NCBI GenBank assembly: GCA_020621405.1
Contig: JAHRYN010000001.1
Coordinates: forward strand, 697,883-761,882
DNA length: 64,000 nt
Direction of reading: 5' to 3'
Source of the DNA: Betaproteobacteria bacterium
GTDB lineage: Bacteria > Pseudomonadota > Gammaproteobacteria > Burkholderiales > Rhodocyclaceae
Below, piece by piece: positions 26,943 through 36,072 of the stretch. The notes beneath the pieces are model-generated. The model was given only the letters and a program-made list of their open reading frames with translations. It was not told the origin of the DNA and made no database searches. Made by a program: the position numbers and the translations under genes. Positions within the stretch are counted from its first letter, which is position 1, and the number at the start of each line of letters is the position of its first letter.

Positions 26943-27383
26943 TCATTCCTCGTGGCGCGTCTCCAGATAGGCGCGGATCGCCCACATGGCTTCCTGCTGC
27001 AGCACGTTCTCGAACGGCGGCATATACACGGCGCCGTTGCGCACGCGACCGTGGCGCACGGTGTTCACGAAATACTCGTCGGTCTCGGCATCGATCGGCA
27101 GCATGCGCAGATCGGGGGCGATACCACCGCTGATCGCCTCGAGGCCGTGGCAACGCGCGCAGTTCTGGTTGTAGGCCGAGGTGCCGACGCGGATTGCTTC
27201 CTTGTCGCCGCGGTAAGGGTTTTCCTTCTTCCATTCGGCGCCAACCGGCTTGAGGGTGCTGACATCGACTGCCTGCGGTGTCACATCGCCATGGGCTTCA
27301 ACACGAACCGCGGTCGCGGCTCCCAGCCCGATCAGCGCGGTCGCGACGACCGTCGCCTTGATGAATCCGGTTCCTGCTTTCAT
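26943..27383 (-). CDS. pedF: Cytochrome c-550, PedF type
   Basis: The 146-residue precursor has a Sec signal ending near VEAHG and a single heme motif CARCH (about residues 75-79). A distal Met, probably the one in GAVYMPPFENVL, completes the iron ligation. The sequence resembles the c550 that accepts electrons from PQQ ethanol dehydrogenases (ExaB/PedF group). It is separated from the PQQ dehydrogenase by the sigma-54 activator gene, but both are on the minus strand and have similar promoter candidates. GGAGG lies just before the start. Confidence 0.85.
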   Translation of the reverse strand: MKAGTGFIKATVVATALIGLGAATAVRVEAHGDVTPQAVDVSTLKPVGAEWKKENPYRGDKEAIRVGTSAYNQNCARCHGLEAISGGIAPDLRMLPIDAETDEYFVNTVRHGRVRNGAVYMPPFENVLQQEAMWAIRAYLETRHEE

Positions 27384-27435
27384 AACGCCTCCATGAATTT
27401 TCGGTCACTGCAAAATGGCTTGCGGACCGAGCCAA

Positions 27436-27451
27436 CGCACAAAACATGCCA
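27436..27451 (-). promoter_or_regulatory. Candidate sigma-54 promoter of the cytochrome c550 gene
   Basis: The minus strand reads TGGCATGTTTTGTGCG. The -24 element matches TGGCACG at 6 of 7 positions. The GG-to-GC spacing of 10 is correct. The -12 element is partial (TGTGCG against NTTGCW). The start codon at 27383 is about 40 bases past the predicted transcription start. Confidence 0.45.
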
Positions 27452-27618
27452 TTTTATGGCAGTTGGTGTCGCAAGTGCTCCAGCATTAGGCGAAGACATC
27501 ATAAAGCCGTAATATCCCCGGGCACCCGAAATCAGGGCACTACCCTTTGCCTGCCGCATCAAACGCCAGAGCCGGCCGCACCGGCCGTCGCACCCCGGCA
27601 ACGGGTATGGAGGAGACG

Positions 27619-29586
27619 ATGGAATTCACCACAACCGAGCTTGCACGCAGCGAACAGGCGCATGAACTGATGCGCAGCGCCGGTGAAGTGCCGACGGGGG
27701 TTCTTCCAGCGCTGATCGAAACGTCGTGGGGCCGCTGCATCAGTCGCGGCCTCGACGCAGACCGCAGCAGCCGGGAAATCGAGCGTGCGCGCCGCGATGT
27801 GCTGCTGACCGAACGCGAACGCAACGAGTCGCTGCTCAAGCATGCCGCACCAGTGATGAACGGCCTGTACGCGCAGATTGCACGCTCGGGCAGCATGATC
27901 GTGCTCACCAATGCGTCGGGTTTCATCCTGCACTCGGTGGGCGACCAGAGCTTTCTCGACCGGGCATCCAAGGTCGCGCTGTCGCCCGGCGTCGAATGGT
28001 CGGAAGAGAGCAAGGGAACGAATGCCATCGGTACCGCGCTGGTCGAGCAGGCGCCGGTGTCGGTGCACGGCTCGCAGCACTTCTTTGCCGCCAATCATTT
28101 CCTGACCTGTTCGGCCTCGCCCATCTTCGATCCGTGCAGCCGGATGCTGGGTGTGCTCGATGTCACCGGCGACTCCCGCAATCCGTCGCATCACAGTCTG
28201 GCGCTGATCAATCTGGCAGTTCAGACGATAGAGAACCAGCTCTTTTCGCACGCCTTTCCTGAAGGTTTCCTGCTGCACTGCCATGTCCAGCAGGAACTGA
28301 TCGGCACCGTGTTCGAGGCCCTGCTCGCCTTTGATCACGACGGCCGGGTGCTGTCGGCCAATCGCAGCGCCTGCCGCCTGATCGGGCGCAGTCACGCGGA
28401 ACTGCTGACCCACACCTTCTCGTCGATGTTCGACAGGCCGCTGGGCGCACTGTACGACCCGCTGCTGCGTGGCACCGACATGCTCGAACTCCGTCTGTTC
28501 GGCGGCCGGACGCTGTTCGGCCGGCCGCGTGCCGGCAGCCAGAGCAAACCGCCGGCACGGGTCTTCAACATCGACGTCACGCGCACTGACAGTGGCGGCC
28601 AGTCCGGCGCCCGGCTGTCGCTGGCGAAAGACAGGGGGCTGGCACGTCTGAGCACCGGCGACACGCAGATGGATGCGGTCGTGGAAAAGGTCAGGCGCGT
28701 GCTGGGCCGCGACATTCCGGTCCTGATCCAGGGCGAGACCGGCACCGGCAAGGAACTGCTCGCGCGGGCGATCCACGACGAAGGCCCGCGCAGCCAGCAG
28801 ACCTTCGTCGCAGTCAATTGCGCAGCGATCCCGGACGGCCTGATCGAGTCCGAACTTTTCGGCTACGAGGAAGGCGCCTTCACCGGGGCCCGCCGCAAGG
28901 GTTACCCCGGCCGCATCATGCAGGCCGATGGCGGCACGCTGTTTCTCGACGAAATCGGCGACATGCCGCTGGCGCTGCAGGCACGCCTGCTGCGCGTGCT
29001 GCAGGAACGCACCGTGGTGCCGCTGGGCAGCGGACGGGCGTCGCCGGTCGACCTCTCCATCATCTGCGCGACGCACCGCAAGCTGCGCGATCTGGTAGCT
29101 CAGGGCAGCTTCCGGGCCGACCTGTACTACCGGCTGAACGGCCTGACCGTCATGCTGCCGCCGCTGCGCGAGCGCAAGGATCTGCGCGCGCTGGTGCTGC
29201 GCATCCTCGGCAGCGAGGATTCGATCCCGGACGGACTGCGCATCGACGACGAGGTGATCGCGCTGTTCGAACGTCACCCATGGCCGGGCAACATGCGCCA
29301 GCTGACCAACCTTCTGCGCACCGCCGGCGTGATGGCGGCCGACGACGGCGTGATCGGCCGCGAACATCTGCCGGACGATTTCATCGACGAGCTGGGCAGC
29401 GCGCCGACGGAGGTTGCCGCTGTGCCCGAAAGCAGACCGTACGCGCAAGGCCCCTGCGATCTGGACAGCCTGACGCTGCGGGCAATCCGCGAATCGCTGT
29501 CGCGCAACGACGGCAACGTCGCCGCGACGGCGCGCGAACTCGGCATCAGCCGCACCACGCTGTACCGCAAGCTGAAGGAAGGCTGA
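27619..29586 (+). CDS. Sigma-54-dependent activator, AcoR family
   Basis: The ATG at 27619 is preferred over the one at 27607 because GGAGG lies five bases upstream. The 655-residue protein has an N-terminal sensory GAF-like domain (EESKGTNAIGTALVEQ, about residues 130-145) and a PAS-like middle part. The AAA+ domain has Walker A GETGTGKE, the sigma-54 contact loop GAFTGA and Walker B GGTLFLDEIGD. A Fis-type helix-turn-helix (AATARELGISRTTLYRK) ends the protein. AcoR-type proteins activate alcohol or acetoin catabolic operons. Flanking minus-strand genes have -24/-12 promoter candidates, so it probably controls them. Confidence 0.93.
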   Translation: MEFTTTELARSEQAHELMRSAGEVPTGVLPALIETSWGRCISRGLDADRSSREIERARRDVLLTERERNESLLKHAAPVMNGLYAQIARSGSMIVLTNASGFILHSVGDQSFLDRASKVALSPGVEWSEESKGTNAIGTALVEQAPVSVHGSQHFFAANHFLTCSASPIFDPCSRMLGVLDVTGDSRNPSHHSLALINLAVQTIENQLFSHAFPEGFLLHCHVQQELIGTVFEALLAFDHDGRVLSANRSACRLIGRSHAELLTHTFSSMFDRPLGALYDPLLRGTDMLELRLFGGRTLFGRPRAGSQSKPPARVFNIDVTRTDSGGQSGARLSLAKDRGLARLSTGDTQMDAVVEKVRRVLGRDIPVLIQGETGTGKELLARAIHDEGPRSQQTFVAVNCAAIPDGLIESELFGYEEGAFTGARRKGYPGRIMQADGGTLFLDEIGDMPLALQARLLRVLQERTVVPLGSGRASPVDLSIICATHRKLRDLVAQGSFRADLYYRLNGLTVMLPPLRERKDLRALVLRILGSEDSIPDGLRIDDEVIALFERHPWPGNMRQLTNLLRTAGVMAADDGVIGREHLPDDFIDELGSAPTEVAAVPESRPYAQGPCDLDSLTLRAIRESLSRNDGNVAATARELGISRTTLYRKLKEG

Positions 29587-29628
29587 GTTCCGGGCCACGC
29601 GGTACGCGCACATGCACAGGCAAAAAAA

Positions 29629-29652
29629 AGGCCGGCTCGTTTGAGCCGGCCT
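29629..29652 (-). terminator. Intrinsic terminator of the PQQ dehydrogenase transcript
   Basis: AGGCCGGCTC and GAGCCGGCCT form a 10-bp stem with a GTTT loop. On the minus strand it is followed by eight T (29629-29622), a strong intrinsic terminator. It lies 40 bases past the converging activator gene and about 230 bases after the dehydrogenase stop. Confidence 0.85.
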
Positions 29653-29848
29653 AAGAGCCATGTGAAACAGAACTGCAACACAACACCAGAAATACCCGTA
29701 ACGGAACGGATATGGCCGCGAGCCGCGGGCACGACAACTGCCCGCGTAACCGGCGCGGAACCGGGCGCATCGAAGCGCCCGCCGCCGCCGCGGCCTGCCG
29801 GTACCTCCACTGAACGTATCGGCCTTGCGGCAACGCGATACGCGTCAA

Positions 29849-29874
29849 CCGCTGCCAGCCGGAGCCGGCAGCGG
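29849..29874 (-). repeat. Hairpin directly after the PQQ dehydrogenase stop
   Basis: CCGCTGCC and GGCAGCGG pair over 8 bp with a 10-base loop, nine bases past the stop codon. No T-tract follows on the minus strand. It may stabilise the 3' end of an abundant transcript. Confidence 0.35.
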
Positions 29875-29882
29875 CAACAGAC

Positions 29883-31637
29883 TTACTTGAGCAGCTTGAA
29901 CACCCACATCGAACCACCCTGGTTCAGGTAGTTCACCTTCTTGGCGACGTCGCCACCCCACAGCGGCACTGCACCACCCCAGCCGGTCGCGACGGCGATG
30001 TACTGCTCGCCGTCCTGTTCCCAGGTGATCGGGGGTGCGACGATGCCGGTGCCGGTCTGGAACGACCACACTTCCTTGCCGGTCTTCGCATCGGCTGCCT
30101 TCAGGAAACCTTCAGGCGTGCCCCAGAACACCAGGCCGCCCTTGGTCGTCATCACGCCGCCCCACAGCGGAGCGTTGTTGGTGACTTCCCAGACGATCTT
30201 GCCGGTCTTCGGGTCGATCGCGCGCATCGCGCCGATGTACTTGTCGTCGATGGTCTTGATCGTGAAGCCGGCGCCCAGGTAGGCCGCACCCTTCTTGTAG
30301 GTGATCGGCTCGTTCCAGATTTCCATGCCCCACTCGTTGGCCGGCACGTAGAACAGGCCGGTGCCCGGGTTGTAGGCCATCGGCATCTGGTTCTTGCCAC
30401 CGAGGAAGGACGGTGCCGAGAACACGGTCTCGCCCTTCTTGCCATCGGCAACCTTGCTCGGATCGCCAGGGCGATTGGCCGGGTCGTAGATCGGACGGCC
30501 GTTTTCATCGAGGCCCTTGGCCCAGGTAATCTTCTTCACGAAGGGGAAGCCGCGCTCGAACTTGCCCGAATTCGCATCCAGCACGTAGAAGAAGCCGTTG
30601 CGGTCGGCCTTGCCGCCCATGCGCTTGCCGTTGAGGTCGAAGGTGACGAATTCGTTGACGCCGTCGTAATCCCAGCCGTCGTTCGGCGTGCCCTGGAAGT
30701 GCCACTTGATCTGGCCGGTCTTGACGTCAATCGCCACGGTCGAGCAGGAGTACAGGTTGTCGCCCGGGCGGGTGTGACTGTTCCACGGTGCCGGATTGCC
30801 GGTGCCGAAGTAGGCCAAGCCGGTCTTCGCGTCGTAGGTGCCGCCGAGCCACGTTGCCGCGCCGCCGGTCTTCCACAGGTCGCCCTGCCAGCTGGCATTG
30901 ACCGTGCCGCTGATGCCGATTTCGGTCTTGTTGCCGTCGGCGTCGTACTTGTAGCCCATGTGGCCTTCGACGGTCGGACGCATCCACACCATCTTGCCGG
31001 TCTTCGGATCGCGTGCCTCGACGCGGCCGATGATGCCGAACTCGCCACCGGACACGCCGGTCAGCAGCAGGCCGTTGGCAATGATCGGCGCAGCGGAGAA
31101 CGAGTAGCCGGCGGTGTATTCGTCGATCTTTTCCTTCCAGACGACCTTGCCGGTGTTCTGGTCGAGGGCGACCAGCTGCGCATCCAGCGTGCTGAAGATG
31201 ACCAGGTTGTCGTACACCGCGGCGCCGCGGTTGATCACGTCGCAGCAGGGCATGATGCCGTCCGGCAGGCGGTGCTCGTACTGCCACAGCTTGTGGCCGG
31301 TCTTGGCATCCAGCGCGAACAGGCGGGAATAGGAACCGGTGACGAACATCTTGCCGTTGACGACCAGCGGCTGCGATTCCTGACCGCGCTGCTTTTCGCC
31401 ACCGAAGGAGAAGGACCAGGCGGGAACCAGGTTCTTGATGGTCTTGACGTTGATCTTGTCGAGCGTGCTGTAGCGCTGGCCTTCCGTGCCCATGCCCCAG
31501 GTCAGGACGTCGTTCGTCGACTTGGCGTCGTTTTCGATATCGCGGTCGGTGACACCGGCCATCACCTGCGGGACTGCCAGTGCGGCGAATGCCGTGACCA
31601 GCAGGCTGGAAATTGTGGTTCTGCGCAAGCCTTTCAT
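29883..31637 (-). CDS. PQQ-dependent alcohol dehydrogenase (ExaA/PedE-PedH group), lanthanide-type metal site
   Basis: The periplasmic quinoprotein oxidises primary alcohols and passes electrons to cytochrome c550. The ATG at 31637 follows GAGGAAG and gives a 584-residue precursor with a Sec signal ending VMAG. The frame is open to 31784, but that part lacks a signal. Beta-propeller W-motifs, the vicinal cysteine pair MPCCDVI next to [16 protein letters not shown] and the catalytic region [11 protein letters not shown] are present. The second Asp of WDYD is the extra carboxylate found in lanthanide-dependent enzymes (XoxF, PedH), where calcium enzymes have Ala or Ser. Whether methanol or ethanol is preferred is not resolved. 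Confidence 0.93.
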   Translation of the reverse strand: MKGLRRTTISSLLVTAFAALAVPQVMAGVTDRDIENDAKSTNDVLTWGMGTEGQRYSTLDKINVKTIKNLVPAWSFSFGGEKQRGQESQPLVVNGKMFVTGSYSRLFALDAKTGHKLWQYEHRLPDGIMPCCDVINRGAAVYDNLVIFSTLDAQLVALDQNTGKVVWKEKIDEYTAGYSFSAAPIIANGLLLTGVSGGEFGIIGRVEARDPKTGKMVWMRPTVEGHMGYKYDADGNKTEIGISGTVNASWQGDLWKTGGAATWLGGTYDAKTGLAYFGTGNPAPWNSHTRPGDNLYSCSTVAIDVKTGQIKWHFQGTPNDGWDYDGVNEFVTFDLNGKRMGGKADRNGFFYVLDANSGKFERGFPFVKKITWAKGLDENGRPIYDPANRPGDPSKVADGKKGETVFSAPSFLGGKNQMPMAYNPGTGLFYVPANEWGMEIWNEPITYKKGAAYLGAGFTIKTIDDKYIGAMRAIDPKTGKIVWEVTNNAPLWGGVMTTKGGLVFWGTPEGFLKAADAKTGKEVWSFQTGTGIVAPPITWEQDGEQYIAVATGWGGAVPLWGGDVAKKVNYLNQGGSMWVFKLLK

Positions 31638-31709
31638 ACTCTTCCTCCTCGGTTTTGATGTCGTCTCTTGCACGAAGGGTGTGTATCCCTTGATCGGCGA
31701 CAGGCAAAT

Positions 31710-31725
31710 TGCAATAACCGGGCCA
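31710..31725 (-). promoter_or_regulatory. Sigma-54 (-24/-12) promoter of the PQQ dehydrogenase
   Basis: The minus strand reads TGGCCCGGTTATTGCA, matching the consensus TGGCACG-N4-TTGCW at 10 of 11 defined positions with exact spacing. Transcription would start about 12 bases after the -12 box, leaving a leader of about 60 bases before the start at 31637. Confidence 0.75.
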
Positions 31726-31788
31726 GCCCAAAACCGGGAGGAATGCGCCCCGCACCGCCCCGGGGGCGATGCGAAACAGGTCATGTGT

Positions 31789-32742
31789 TCATTTTTGTTG
31801 CAGGTGACGCTGTGCAGCGGTGTTCATCACCTGCTGTTCGTAGGCACCGTACAGATGGGTGACCGAACGCTCGAACTCGCTGCGCGCCAGAGGCATCCCC
31901 TCGAACCGCGGCGGCAGCGGCAGGCGCATCACTTCGGCCATGTCCAGGCCTTCGGCGGCGGCACGGCCAAAGGTCGCATCAAGCCAGTCCAGCCAGTCGC
32001 GTGTCTGCGCGATGCCCCGTCCGTCGTCGTGTACCGGGCCATGCCCGGGCACAGTCCGCTTGACCGGCAGCCTGGACAGCACGTCGAGCGAATGTCGCCA
32101 GTGCGCAAGCGAGGCATGCGGCGTCGTCGGTGCGCGGTCGAGGAAGATCAGGTCTCCCGCGTACAGCACGCCGGTCGTGCGGTCGAACACCGCCAGATCG
32201 CCGGCCGTGTGCCCGTCCAGCGCCAGCAGTTCGAAGTCGTGACCGCCGATCGACACCCGGCCCGCGTGTGCGGATTCGCGCGCCGCGTCGGCTTCGGTAC
32301 CGGTCAGCCAGTCACCCGCCATGCGGTACATGTTGTCGGCGAAAGCGCCGCCCTGCTCGCGCATGCCGGATTGCGTCGCCGGCAAGGCGGTCAGCGGCAC
32401 ACTGTCGAAGGCCTGGTTGCCGAGAAAGTGATCCGGATGATGATGGGTGTTGAACACGCGCACCACCTGCCTGTCGGTCACCATGGCGATCGCCGCCTTC
32501 ATCTGTTCGCCGTAGCGGCGTGACGGTCCGGTATCGATCACCACGACGCCGTCGCGCGTCACCACGAAGGACGCGTTGACGATGTTGCCGCCGTTCTGGC
32601 GCGTGATGTCCTCGGTGCGGCCGATCAGCACCCAGCTGTCCTCGGCGACCTGCTGCGGCCGCAGTCCGTAGTCGAAATCGGCCGCGTGGGCCGCGAGCGC
32701 CGCGCCGGCAAGAAGCAGCAGGGAAACGAGGCGGGCGATCAT
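31789..32742 (-). CDS. Quinoprotein-associated zinc metallohydrolase (metallo-beta-lactamase fold, SoxH-like)
   Basis: The 317-residue precursor has a Sec signal ([20 protein letters not shown]). Its metallo-beta-lactamase domain has the zinc ligands THHHPDH (about residues 100-106), GHTAGD (His/Asp) and PGHGP. Such hydrolases are encoded beside PQQ dehydrogenases with a SoxYZ-like carrier in what has been called a quinoprotein relay system; their substrate is unknown. Its start overlaps the carrier gene stop (ATGA, 32739-32742). It lies 151 bases upstream of the dehydrogenase on the same strand. Confidence 0.88.
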   Translation of the reverse strand: MIARLVSLLLLAGAALAAHAADFDYGLRPQQVAEDSWVLIGRTEDITRQNGGNIVNASFVVTRDGVVVIDTGPSRRYGEQMKAAIAMVTDRQVVRVFNTHHHPDHFLGNQAFDSVPLTALPATQSGMREQGGAFADNMYRMAGDWLTGTEADAARESAHAGRVSIGGHDFELLALDGHTAGDLAVFDRTTGVLYAGDLIFLDRAPTTPHASLAHWRHSLDVLSRLPVKRTVPGHGPVHDDGRGIAQTRDWLDWLDATFGRAAAEGLDMAEVMRLPLPPRFEGMPLARSEFERSVTHLYGAYEQQVMNTAAQRHLQQK

Positions 32743-33494
32743 GGCTGCACCTTTGCATCGATGCGATTGCCGTTGTTGTCGCGTCCGACCACCCGCAGCA
32801 AGGCCTCGCCGGTATCCGGCAGATCGAACGAGAACACCGGGTTTTCACTTATCGGCTCGAAGGTTTCAAGCTTCAGCAGGGTCTGGCCCTGTGCGTCCTC
32901 GATCGCCAGATTCTCGATGTAGAAGGCCGGAATGCCCGGCGCCAGTCCGGTATCCATCGGATGCATGATGCGCAGGCGCAGGCGCTGGTTCAGCCCGTCG
33001 TGCCACACCCTTCCCTGCACCTGATTGAGCGTGCGCGCCCAGTCGGGTGCACTGCGCCCGGTACTCGGTGCGGTGCAGCCGCCACCGGCGGCATCGACCC
33101 ATGCCCCGCCGGCGTGCCAGCTGCCGTCGCCGGTCTGCACCAGCGCGCGGATCGGGCTTGCCTGCTGCAGCTTGATGCGGAAGGACAGTCCGGGTCTGGC
33201 CAGCAGCGGCTGGTAGTCCAGTATCTTGACGATGGGGTTGTAGTCGGCGATCACCATCACGCGCCTGACGTCGGGCAGGCCCTGCAACTTCACCGTGACC
33301 GGCACGTTCATCGAATCCTCGGCCACTTTCGGTGCCAGCACCTCGACGCGCGGATCGAAAGTGACGGGCGCCTCGCCCAGGTACTGGCGCTGCAGATCGG
33401 GCCAGCGGGAAGATTTCAGCGGGTCGGCATCGGACGCGCAAGCGATCGCCACCACGCCCAGAGCCATTGTCAGACTGGCCATCAGTCGCTTCAT
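32739..33494 (-). CDS. Quinoprotein dehydrogenase-associated SoxYZ-like carrier protein
   Basis: The start at 33494 gives MKRLMASL, a signal peptide ending near ACASD. A longer frame upstream runs in the wrong frame through dctP and is not coding. The mature protein has an N-terminal SoxY-like domain ending in the GGGC motif (DAAGGGCTAPS, about residue 145), the sulfur-carrier Cys of SoxY. A SoxZ-like immunoglobulin fold (RLRIMHPMDTGL...) follows. In Sox systems SoxYZ carries thiosulfate-derived sulfur; the role beside quinoproteins is not known. It is coupled to the downstream hydrolase. Confidence 0.85.
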   Translation of the reverse strand: MKRLMASLTMALGVVAIACASDADPLKSSRWPDLQRQYLGEAPVTFDPRVEVLAPKVAEDSMNVPVTVKLQGLPDVRRVMVIADYNPIVKILDYQPLLARPGLSFRIKLQQASPIRALVQTGDGSWHAGGAWVDAAGGGCTAPSTGRSAPDWARTLNQVQGRVWHDGLNQRLRLRIMHPMDTGLAPGIPAFYIENLAIEDAQGQTLLKLETFEPISENPVFSFDLPDTGEALLRVVGRDNNGNRIDAKVQP

Positions 33495-33554
33495 CAAGAC
33501 AGGAATCCTCATGCAAGAAACCGGCATTTTCCGTTCTGCCGGGACGTGCTGACA

Positions 33555-33570
33555 AGCAAGACCGAGTCCA
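33555..33570 (-). promoter_or_regulatory. Candidate sigma-54 promoter of the SoxYZ-like/hydrolase genes
   Basis: The minus strand reads TGGACTCGGTCTTGCT. The -12 element TTGCT is perfect, TGG is kept at -24 and the spacing is exact, but the rest of the -24 box differs. A start about 50 bases before the ATG at 33494 fits. Confidence 0.45.
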
Positions 33571-33585
33571 TCGGATCGTTGCCCG

Positions 33586-33616
33586 AAAAAAAAGCGCGGA
33601 GAACCGCGCGTTTTTT
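33586..33616. terminator. Bidirectional intrinsic terminator
   Basis: GCGCGG, loop AGAA and CCGCGC form a compact stem flanked by eight A on the left and six T on the right. It works on either strand. For the minus strand it separates the dctP/dctQ remnant from the SoxYZ-like gene. Confidence 0.85.
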
Positions 33617-33643
33617 CACCGGCACACCTCCCTTCGGAGGTCG

Positions 33644-33884
33644 TCAGCCGATCATGCCCGGCGTACGCGGCAGCCACACGAACATGATGATGGTCAGCTC
33701 CTGCGCCCGGTTCAGATTGACCGACAGCAGCCAGTCCTGCAGGCGCGGAATGGCGTAGCCGGCAAGATAGCGATGCACGACGGCGACGAACACGATGAGC
33801 GTGGCGGCACCGATGAGGAAGGTGATGAGCCACTCCTCGAGATGAATGCGGTGGCGGCGCGACCGGCCGCCACCGCGCAGGCAT
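33644..33884 (-). pseudogene. dctQ: Truncated, frameshifted TRAP small permease remnant (dctQ)
   Basis: An ATG overlaps the dctP stop (TGATG) and reads MPARWRPVAPPP, then must shift frame to reach a clear DctQ N-terminus (LEEWLITFLIGAATLIVF, then RYLAG and LQDWLL). The DctQ similarity stops after about 55 residues at IIMFVW, replaced by a short unrelated tail and a stop at 33644. A normal DctQ has about 160-200 residues and four membrane helices; only one or two remain. The large permease dctM is absent: the terminator and the SoxYZ-like gene follow directly. Confidence 0.75.
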
Positions 33885-34888
33885 CACAGCTTCGACGGGT
33901 CGAACGCCGTTTCCTTGTAGATGTCGGCGATGGTCTGCGCGCCGATGCGGCTTTCCATCTTCTGATGCACCGGCACCAGCGCTTTCTTGAAAGCCAGACG
34001 TTCTTCCGGCGTCGGTACGTAGATCTGCGTCTTGCCGCTCTTGCGGATGTTCTCCAGCGAGGCGTCGTTCTCTTCCTTGGCGATCCTGTTGGCGTAGGCG
34101 GTGGATTCCTTCATCGCCACCTCGAGCTGGCCGCGCACGTCGGCCGGCAGCCCGTCCCAGAACTTCCTGTTCACGATCACCGCATAGCCCAGATAGCCGT
34201 GCTCGGTCAGCGCCATGTACTTCTGCACTTCGTGCATCTTCTGCGAATACATATTGGAGTGCGGATTCTCGGTGCCATCGACCACACCGGTCTGCAGCGC
34301 CTGATACGCTTCCGAGAACGCCATCACCTGCGGCAGCGCACCCAGCGCCTGCATCTGTTCCTCGAGCACCTTGGACGACTGGATGCGCAGTTTCTTGCCT
34401 TTCAGGTCGGCCGGCACCTTGATCGGCGTGTTGGCCGAAAAGGACTTGAAGCCGTTGTCCCAGAACGCAAGGCCTACGATGCCCTTGGGTTCGAGCTTCT
34501 TCAGGATGCCGGCGCCGATCGGCCCCTGCGTCACGCGATGCAGCTCGGCGTAGTTGTCGAAGATGAAGGGCAGGTCGAACACCTCGAGTTCCTTGACACC
34601 GAGCGGACCGAACTTGGCCAGCGACGGCGCCAGCATCTGCACCGCGCCCAGCTGCAGCGCCTCCATCTCTTCCTTGTCCTTGTACAGCTGGCTGTTCGGG
34701 TACACCTCCACCTTCACCTTGCCGCCGGTCAGTTCCTCGGCGCGCTTCCTGAAGAATTCGGCCGCCTTGCCCTTCGGCGTTTCGGTCGCGACGACATGGC
34801 TGAACTTGATGACGACGGGCTGCTGCGCCAGCGCGCCCTGGCTCAGGCCGAGCACGATCAGGCCGAACAGCATCGACTGCAGTCTCAT
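33884..34888 (-). CDS. dctP: TRAP transporter solute-binding protein, DctP family (orphan)
   Basis: The ATG at 34888 has GGAGGAG upstream and encodes a 334-residue precursor with a Sec signal ending GALAQQ. The mature protein has the DctP fold: KFSHVVATETPKGKAAEFF, the conserved Arg region KLRIQSSK that binds the substrate carboxylate, and the hallmark VDGTENPHSN. DctP proteins bind C4-dicarboxylates or related acids in the periplasm. The gene is intact, but the permease genes that should follow are degraded or missing, so it is orphaned unless a permease is encoded elsewhere. Confidence 0.93.
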   Translation of the reverse strand: MRLQSMLFGLIVLGLSQGALAQQPVVIKFSHVVATETPKGKAAEFFRKRAEELTGGKVKVEVYPNSQLYKDKEEMEALQLGAVQMLAPSLAKFGPLGVKELEVFDLPFIFDNYAELHRVTQGPIGAGILKKLEPKGIVGLAFWDNGFKSFSANTPIKVPADLKGKKLRIQSSKVLEEQMQALGALPQVMAFSEAYQALQTGVVDGTENPHSNMYSQKMHEVQKYMALTEHGYLGYAVIVNRKFWDGLPADVRGQLEVAMKESTAYANRIAKEENDASLENIRKSGKTQIYVPTPEERLAFKKALVPVHQKMESRIGAQTIADIYKETAFDPSKL

Positions 34889-35001
34889 GGGAATCTCCTC
34901 CGTTATGGACACACGGCTCGGACGGCCGGTGTGATGATCCGATTCTGGCCATGCCGGGCCATTGTGGACTTTCGACACCGCGCCGCCGCCGGCGCGCCGG
35001 A

Positions 35002-36072
35002 TCAGCGTCCCTGGCGGGCTATCAGGTCGGGTATCTGGTCCAGAGGAGAGATGGTTTCGGCGGCGCCCAGCTTGATCGCCTCCTTGGGCATGCCGAACAC
35101 GACGCAGCTGGCTTCGTCCTGCGCGCAGGTGGCGGCGCCGGCTTCGCGCATTTCCTTCAGGCCGCGCGCGCCGTCGTCACCCATGCCGGTCATGATGACG
35201 CCGAGCGCATTGCGCCCCGCGGATTTGGCGACCGAACGGAACAGCACATCGACCGAAGGCTTGTGCCGGCTGACCAGCGGACCGTCTACGACATCGACGT
35301 AATACTGCGCGCCGCTGCGTCTCAGCATCATGTGCCGACCGCCCGGCGCGATCAGCGCCAGTCCGGGCATCACGCGGTCGCCGTGGCGTGCCTCGCGCAC
35401 CTCGATGTCGCACAGCGAATCCAGCCGTGCCGCAAAGGCGGCGGTGAATCGTTCCGGCATGTGCTGGACGATGACGATGCCGGGCGACACCCGGGGCAGC
35501 GCCGTGAGCACGCGCTCGAGCGCCTGGGTACCGCCGGTCGAGGTGCCGAGCGCAACGATGCGTTCGGTGGTCACGCGCATCGCCTCGCCGGTCGGGCGCC
35601 CGAGCACCACGTCGGCGGTCTGCTTCGGCAGCGGCCTGGCCGCCGTTACCCCCTGCAGGCGCGACACCCGCGCACGGGCCGCCGCCTTGACCGCGTCGGT
35701 CAGTTCCTGCACCGATTCCTGCAGGAACTGCTTGACGCCCAGCTTGGGCTTGGTGACCACGCTGACCGCACCGGCGGCCAGCACTTCCATCGTCGTTTCG
35801 GCGCCCTTTTCAGTCAGCGACGAACACACGACGATGGGCGTCGGGTGCTCGGACATGATGCGCCGCACGAAGGTGACGCCATCCATGCGCGGCATCTCGA
35901 CATCCGACACGATGACGTCCGGCCAGCCCCGCTTGAGGCGTTCGAATGCCAGCAGCGGATCCGATGCGGTGGCCATGATTTCGATTTCAGGATCACCGGT
36001 CAGCACTTCGGACAGGACCTGGCGGACCACCGCCGAGTCATCGACGATCAGGACACTGATTTTTTTCGGCAT
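35002..36072 (-). CDS. cheB: Chemotaxis methylesterase CheB
   Basis: The 356-residue protein begins [20 protein letters not shown]. The start at 36072 is used because the longer frame to 36348 overlaps cheD. A receiver domain (phospho-Asp in [13 protein letters not shown]) is joined to the methylesterase domain with the catalytic Ser in GTSTGGT, His in [10 protein letters not shown] and the Asp region [10 protein letters not shown]. It removes methyl groups from chemoreceptors when phosphorylated by CheA. It overlaps cheD by 25 bases and is the last gene of the operon. Confidence 0.96.
   Translation of the reverse strand: MPKKISVLIVDDSAVVRQVLSEVLTGDPEIEIMATASDPLLAFERLKRGWPDVIVSDVEMPRMDGVTFVRRIMSEHPTPIVVCSSLTEKGAETTMEVLAAGAVSVVTKPKLGVKQFLQESVQELTDAVKAAARARVSRLQGVTAARPLPKQTADVVLGRPTGEAMRVTTERIVALGTSTGGTQALERVLTALPRVSPGIVIVQHMPERFTAAFAARLDSLCDIEVREARHGDRVMPGLALIAPGGRHMMLRRSGAQYYVDVVDGPLVSRHKPSVDVLFRSVAKSAGRNALGVIMTGMGDDGARGLKEMREAGAATCAQDEASCVVFGMPKEAIKLGAAETISPLDQIPDLIARQGR

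Noticed and set aside
27559-29661. Open frame of 700 codons on the minus strand
   Set aside because: It is antisense to the sigma-54 activator, whose Walker, GAFTGA and Fis motifs are on the plus strand.
32739-34952. A single 737-codon minus-strand frame joining the SoxYZ-like gene to sequence under dctP
   Set aside because: The upstream part is a wrong-frame reading of dctP; only the part from 33494 is coding.
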